Origin: CAYVQF01 sp964454015
Lineage (GTDB): Bacteria; Myxococcota_A; Bradymonadia; UBA4248
DNA length: 64,000 nucleotides
Direction of reading: 5' to 3'
NCBI GenBank assembly: GCA_964454015.1
Contig: CAYVQF010000026.1
Span: 1 to 64,000, forward strand
The position numbers and the translations under genes were made by a program. Every line of letters starts with the position of its first letter. The stretch's first letter is position 1. Shown in pieces: positions 61,491 to 64,000 of this stretch. The notes beneath the pieces are model-generated. The model searched no databases, was not told the origin of the DNA, and saw nothing but the letters and a program-made list of their open reading frames with translations.

Positions 61491-62012
61491 ATGGCCCTGG
61501 CGCGGCAAGAAATCGAGGCGCTCTATGTGCAATGGGAGCGCCCCCTCTACAACCTGGTCTACCGCTGGTTGTGGCAGCGCGACGAGGCGGCCGACGTGGT
61601 ACAAGAGGCCTTCGCGCGTTTGTGGCAGATGGGCGAGCGTGTCCGCCCCGAGTCCGCCAAAGCCCTGCTCTTTCGCATCGCCGTCAATGTGGCCTCCAAA
61701 CGCCGCCGCGCGCGCCGCCTCTGGGGCTGGGTCGGCCTCGAGGCCCTCGGCGCCGTGGAGCCCCGTAGCTTTGCTACCAACGCCCCCGAGGCGCTGCTCG
61801 ACCAGGAGCGCCAGCAGGCTCTGATGGTGGCCATCGAGGCCTTGCCCGAGAAGCTGCGCCGGGTGGTGCTGCTGTGCGAGCTGGCCGAGTGTGGTTATGC
61901 CGAGGTGGCCGAGATTCTTGCCATTCCACTGGGGACGGTGGCGTCGCGCCGCAACGCCGCGGTCAAACGCCTGCGTCAAGCCATGGCCGGTTGGGAGGTG
62001 AACCATGTGTGA
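61491..62012 (+). CDS. ECF-family RNA polymerase sigma factor
   Basis: 173 residues. Region 2: LYVQWERPLYNLVYRWLWQR and DEAADVVQEAFARLWQMGER. Region 4: ALPEKLRRVVLLCELAECGY followed by AEVAEILAIPLGTVASRRNA, the helix-turn-helix that reads the -35. GAGG precedes ATG. The next gene begins within its end (ATG at 62005, overlap 8 bp), the place where an anti-sigma factor is normally found. No target promoter motif was identified in the window. Confidence 0.9.
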   Translation: MALARQEIEALYVQWERPLYNLVYRWLWQRDEAADVVQEAFARLWQMGERVRPESAKALLFRIAVNVASKRRRARRLWGWVGLEALGAVEPRSFATNAPEALLDQERQQALMVAIEALPEKLRRVVLLCELAECGYAEVAEILAIPLGTVASRRNAAVKRLRQAMAGWEVNHV

Positions 62013-62400
62013 GCGCGAGCGCCCATTGGGGCCCGACTATTTTCCCATTTTGGATCCACCTCCGGGGGGCTTGGCGCGGCTGCGGCGGCACCTCGACGCC
62101 CCCCAGCCGCGCGGCGCCGCCGCCGCCCTTTGGCGGCGCCGCGCGGCTGGGTTGCTTGCCTGTGCGGCGGCCTGCGCCCTGCTCTTCGCCGGGCTCTGGC
62201 CCCCCGGGCGAAGTGTGCCGCCGACCCTCATCATCGTCGCCCCGCCACCCGCCGTAGCCGGCGTCCTCCCCGGGAGCAGCGCCAGCGGCGAGGCAGGCTG
62301 GCCCGAGAGCGCCGCCGCCGCCGCCGCGCCCGACCCACTCACCCTGGCCTTCGAGAACGACGCCGTGACCTTCTACTGGGTCGCCCCGCACAGCGACTGA
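62005..62400 (+). CDS. Short single-pass membrane protein, possible anti-sigma factor
   Basis: 131 residues, overlapping the sigma gene by 8 bp, with GGAGGTG before its ATG. An N-terminal cytoplasmic part of about 45 residues (LDPPPGGLARLRRHLDAPQP) precedes one helix (AAGLLACAAACALLFAGLWP) and a Pro/Ala/Ser periplasmic tail. This is the topology of an anti-sigma factor, but the cytoplasmic part has no zinc-binding HxxxCxxC motif. The call rests on position and topology. Confidence 0.6.
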   Translation: MCERERPLGPDYFPILDPPPGGLARLRRHLDAPQPRGAAAALWRRRAAGLLACAAACALLFAGLWPPGRSVPPTLIIVAPPPAVAGVLPGSSASGEAGWPESAAAAAAPDPLTLAFENDAVTFYWVAPHSD

Positions 62401-62538
62401 GCGGCGCGCGAGGGCGGCCATGCACCGGCCACTTGGCGCGAGCTTGCACCGCAGCTTGCGTAGTGTAGCACCTCGTGTCACATCGTGGTGTGGCTTTGGT
62501 GTGGCCGTGCGCTGACCGTGGAGTGCCGAGGAGCCAAC

Positions 62539-64000
62539 ATGGAAGACCAGACTCAGGGGACCTTGCCCGTAGAGACCTTGCTGGCCGAGAAGTACCGGAT
62601 CAAGGGCGTGCTGGGTGCAGGCGGTATGGGCGTGGTCTATGGGGGGCTCAACGAGTGGACTGGCCGCCCGGTGGCGCTCAAGGTGCTGCGGCGCGACGTG
62701 AGCTCACCCTCGGCGCTGCAGCGCTTCTTTCGCGAGGCCAGGGTCTCATCCCTTTTGGACCACCCGCACATCGTCAAGGTCATCGATCTCGGGCGCGCCG
62801 AGGACGGCGCCTGGTTCATCGTCCAGGAGTTGCTACAGGGCGAAGCGTTGGACGCCTGGCTCGAGGGCAAAGGCGCCATTGCGTTGCGTCAGACCGTCGA
62901 GATCTGTGTCCCTATCATGAGCGCACTGGTGGCAGCCCATCGCGCGGGGATCGTCCACCGCGACCTCAAACCTGGCAACATCTTCCTCGCCAAGCGCGAC
63001 CGGCGCGTCGATCCCGTGCTCATCGACTTCGGCATCTCCAAAATCATCGACGCCTCGGCCCCCTCGGCATCCCTGACCCAGGAGTGGATTGGGACGCCAG
63101 CCTATATGGCGCCGGAGCAGGTCATGGGGGAGCGCGACTTGGGGCCCCAGGCCGACGTCTATGCCATGGGTGCCGTGCTCTACCGGATGCTCGCCGGGCG
63201 CCCAGTCTTTACGGGCGATGCCCTGCCCGTGGCGGTGCTCACCGCTTCGAGCGACGCCGAACCCCTGGAAAAGTGGGCCCCGACCCTCCCCGAATCCATT
63301 ACGCGCATCGTCCACCGCGCCCTGGCCCGCGAGCGGTCCGAGCGCACCCCCGACATGAGCACCCTCCTGGCGGAGCTTCTGGTCTCCCCCTCGGTGCACG
63401 GCAGCACCTGGGGCCTGGCTCTGCGCACGCGTTTCCAAGACAGCGCCTCCCTCGACCTGACCTTGTCCGACAACGCGGCCCTCGACCTCGACGGCGAGAG
63501 CCTGGCAGAGATCCTGATGATGCGCGCTGGCGCAACCCTGGAGGGCCCCTGCGATACGGCGCCGGTCGACGAGATGCAGCCCCAGCATCAAGCCCACACC
63601 CTGCGCGGCCCACACCCAGCGCGCGGCGAAGTCACCGGCCCGCCTCGAGACGGCGCTTACGGCCAAGGCCGGCGCGCCTGGACCCAGTGGCGGCGGCACG
63701 TGGCCCTTGGCCTGCTTCTGCTCCTGGTCGGGCTGCTCGTCTGGTGGCTGAGGGGCGGGCCGGATCCGGCAACGGATCGCCACGCCGACTCAGGGTCTTG
63801 GCTGGCGTTGGCCGTAGCGAATGCGGAGGCTGCGGTCACTTTCTCTGCGGCGGCGACGCGCTGGTCCACGGCGTTGCTCGAGTCCCAGGAGGCCAGCGGG
63901 GCCTTCCAAGCTATCCCGCATCTGCCTGCCACGGGCTGGTCCACGGCCCAAGTCTTGGCGGCTCTGGTGAGCAGCTACCGGGCGCGGGTCTTTGCGAACG
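62539..64000 (+). CDS. Membrane-anchored Ser/Thr protein kinase, truncated by window end
   Basis: The reading frame opens at ATG 62539 (AGGAG, 5 nt) and is still open at 64000 (487 residues seen). Kinase subdomains are intact: LGAGGMGVVYGG (glycine loop), VALKVLRRD (Lys), HRAGIVHRDLKPGNIFL, VLIDFGISKII, GTPAYMAPEQ and DVYAMGAVLYRMLAGRP. The catalytic part ends near residue 280. A linker leads to a membrane helix near residues 387-407 (HVALGLLLLLVGLLVWWLRG), after which at least 80 residues extend outside, the start of a sensor domain whose end is not visible. It is a separate gene from the ECF cluster upstream. Confidence 0.9.
   Translation, partial: MEDQTQGTLPVETLLAEKYRIKGVLGAGGMGVVYGGLNEWTGRPVALKVLRRDVSSPSALQRFFREARVSSLLDHPHIVKVIDLGRAEDGAWFIVQELLQGEALDAWLEGKGAIALRQTVEICVPIMSALVAAHRAGIVHRDLKPGNIFLAKRDRRVDPVLIDFGISKIIDASAPSASLTQEWIGTPAYMAPEQVMGERDLGPQADVYAMGAVLYRMLAGRPVFTGDALPVAVLTASSDAEPLEKWAPTLPESITRIVHRALARERSERTPDMSTLLAELLVSPSVHGSTWGLALRTRFQDSASLDLTLSDNAALDLDGESLAEILMMRAGATLEGPCDTAPVDEMQPQHQAHTLRGPHPARGEVTGPPRDGAYGQGRRAWTQWRRHVALGLLLLLVGLLVWWLRGGPDPATDRHADSGSWLALAVANAEAAVTFSAAATRWSTALLESQEASGAFQAIPHLPATGWSTAQVLAALVSSYRARVFAN

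Overview
The window (64 kb, GC-rich, one 100-N assembly gap) reads like a contig from a Myxococcota-type bacterium (formerly Deltaproteobacteria, perhaps Bradymonadales-like). This placement is inferred from style only: many Cys-anchored lipoproteins with Asp/Ala/Pro-rich linkers, Cys-rich repeats of the myxobacterial type, two Ser/Thr protein kinases with a membrane anchor, a multi-PAS hybrid histidine kinase, a DUF3160 protein and CAP-domain lipoproteins. No rRNA or ribosomal protein is present to settle the taxonomy.

Layout. 0-4.1 kb: amidohydrolase and metallophosphoesterase/beta-propeller lipoprotein (minus-strand operon). 4.3-10.4 kb: accessory region starting at a tRNA-Val(CAC) gene. 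It holds the C-terminal remnant of a tyrosine integrase abutting the tRNA, three AGGTACAACC repeats that may be integrase arm sites, a papain-like protease lipoprotein bracketed by 43-bp inverted repeats, a transposase fragment, a DUF1016 (YhcG-like) nuclease between apparent restriction-modification remnants, and two 45-bp tandem repeat families, one of which contains the assembly gap. 10.4-26.8 kb: ordinary-looking chromosome: beta-propeller lipoprotein, DUF302-patatin pair, OmpA-like lipoprotein, a membrane/spermidine-synthase-like pair that looks like a split fusion, DUF6629 membrane protein, Hsp70-like protein, ADP-ribosylglycohydrolase, MeaB GTPase, bleomycin-hydrolase-type protease lipoprotein, and an 860-residue phosphoesterase with a large unknown C-terminus. 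26.9-39.1 kb: a giant BadF/HgdC-type acyl-CoA dehydratase activase, a hybrid histidine kinase coupled to a frameshifted FIST sensor gene, and a DUF3160 lipoprotein. 39.3-50.2 kb: YitT membrane protein, cytochrome bd oxidase (cydAB), a TetR-SDR operon with a clear palindromic operator, a ferritin-like protein, a diacylglycerol-kinase-family protein with an unknown 659-residue partner, and a Ser/Thr kinase. 50.6-53.3 kb: biotin-dependent decarboxylase/carboxylase cluster (carboxyltransferase, OadG-like subunit, biotin carrier) followed by a decayed beta (sodium pump) subunit. 53.4-64 kb: two tandem CAP-domain lipoproteins (the second broken at a C8 tract), a YceI operon, a small charged lipoprotein with a clean terminator, a TonB-dependent receptor, an outer-membrane barrel, a lipoprotein-ECF sigma-short membrane protein cluster, and a Ser/Thr kinase running off the end.

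Functionally, MeaB, the methylmalonyl/propionyl-CoA carboxyltransferase module and the dehydratase activase point to CoA-thioester (propionate/methylmalonate, possibly aromatic or 2-hydroxyacyl) metabolism. With bd oxidase this suggests a micro-aerobic or facultative organism. I found no single undescribed system I would defend strongly. The most rewarding anomalies are the broken or slippage-prone genes (CAP lipoprotein, FIST, OadB remnant, split MFS/spermidine synthase) and the structure of the tRNA-Val island.
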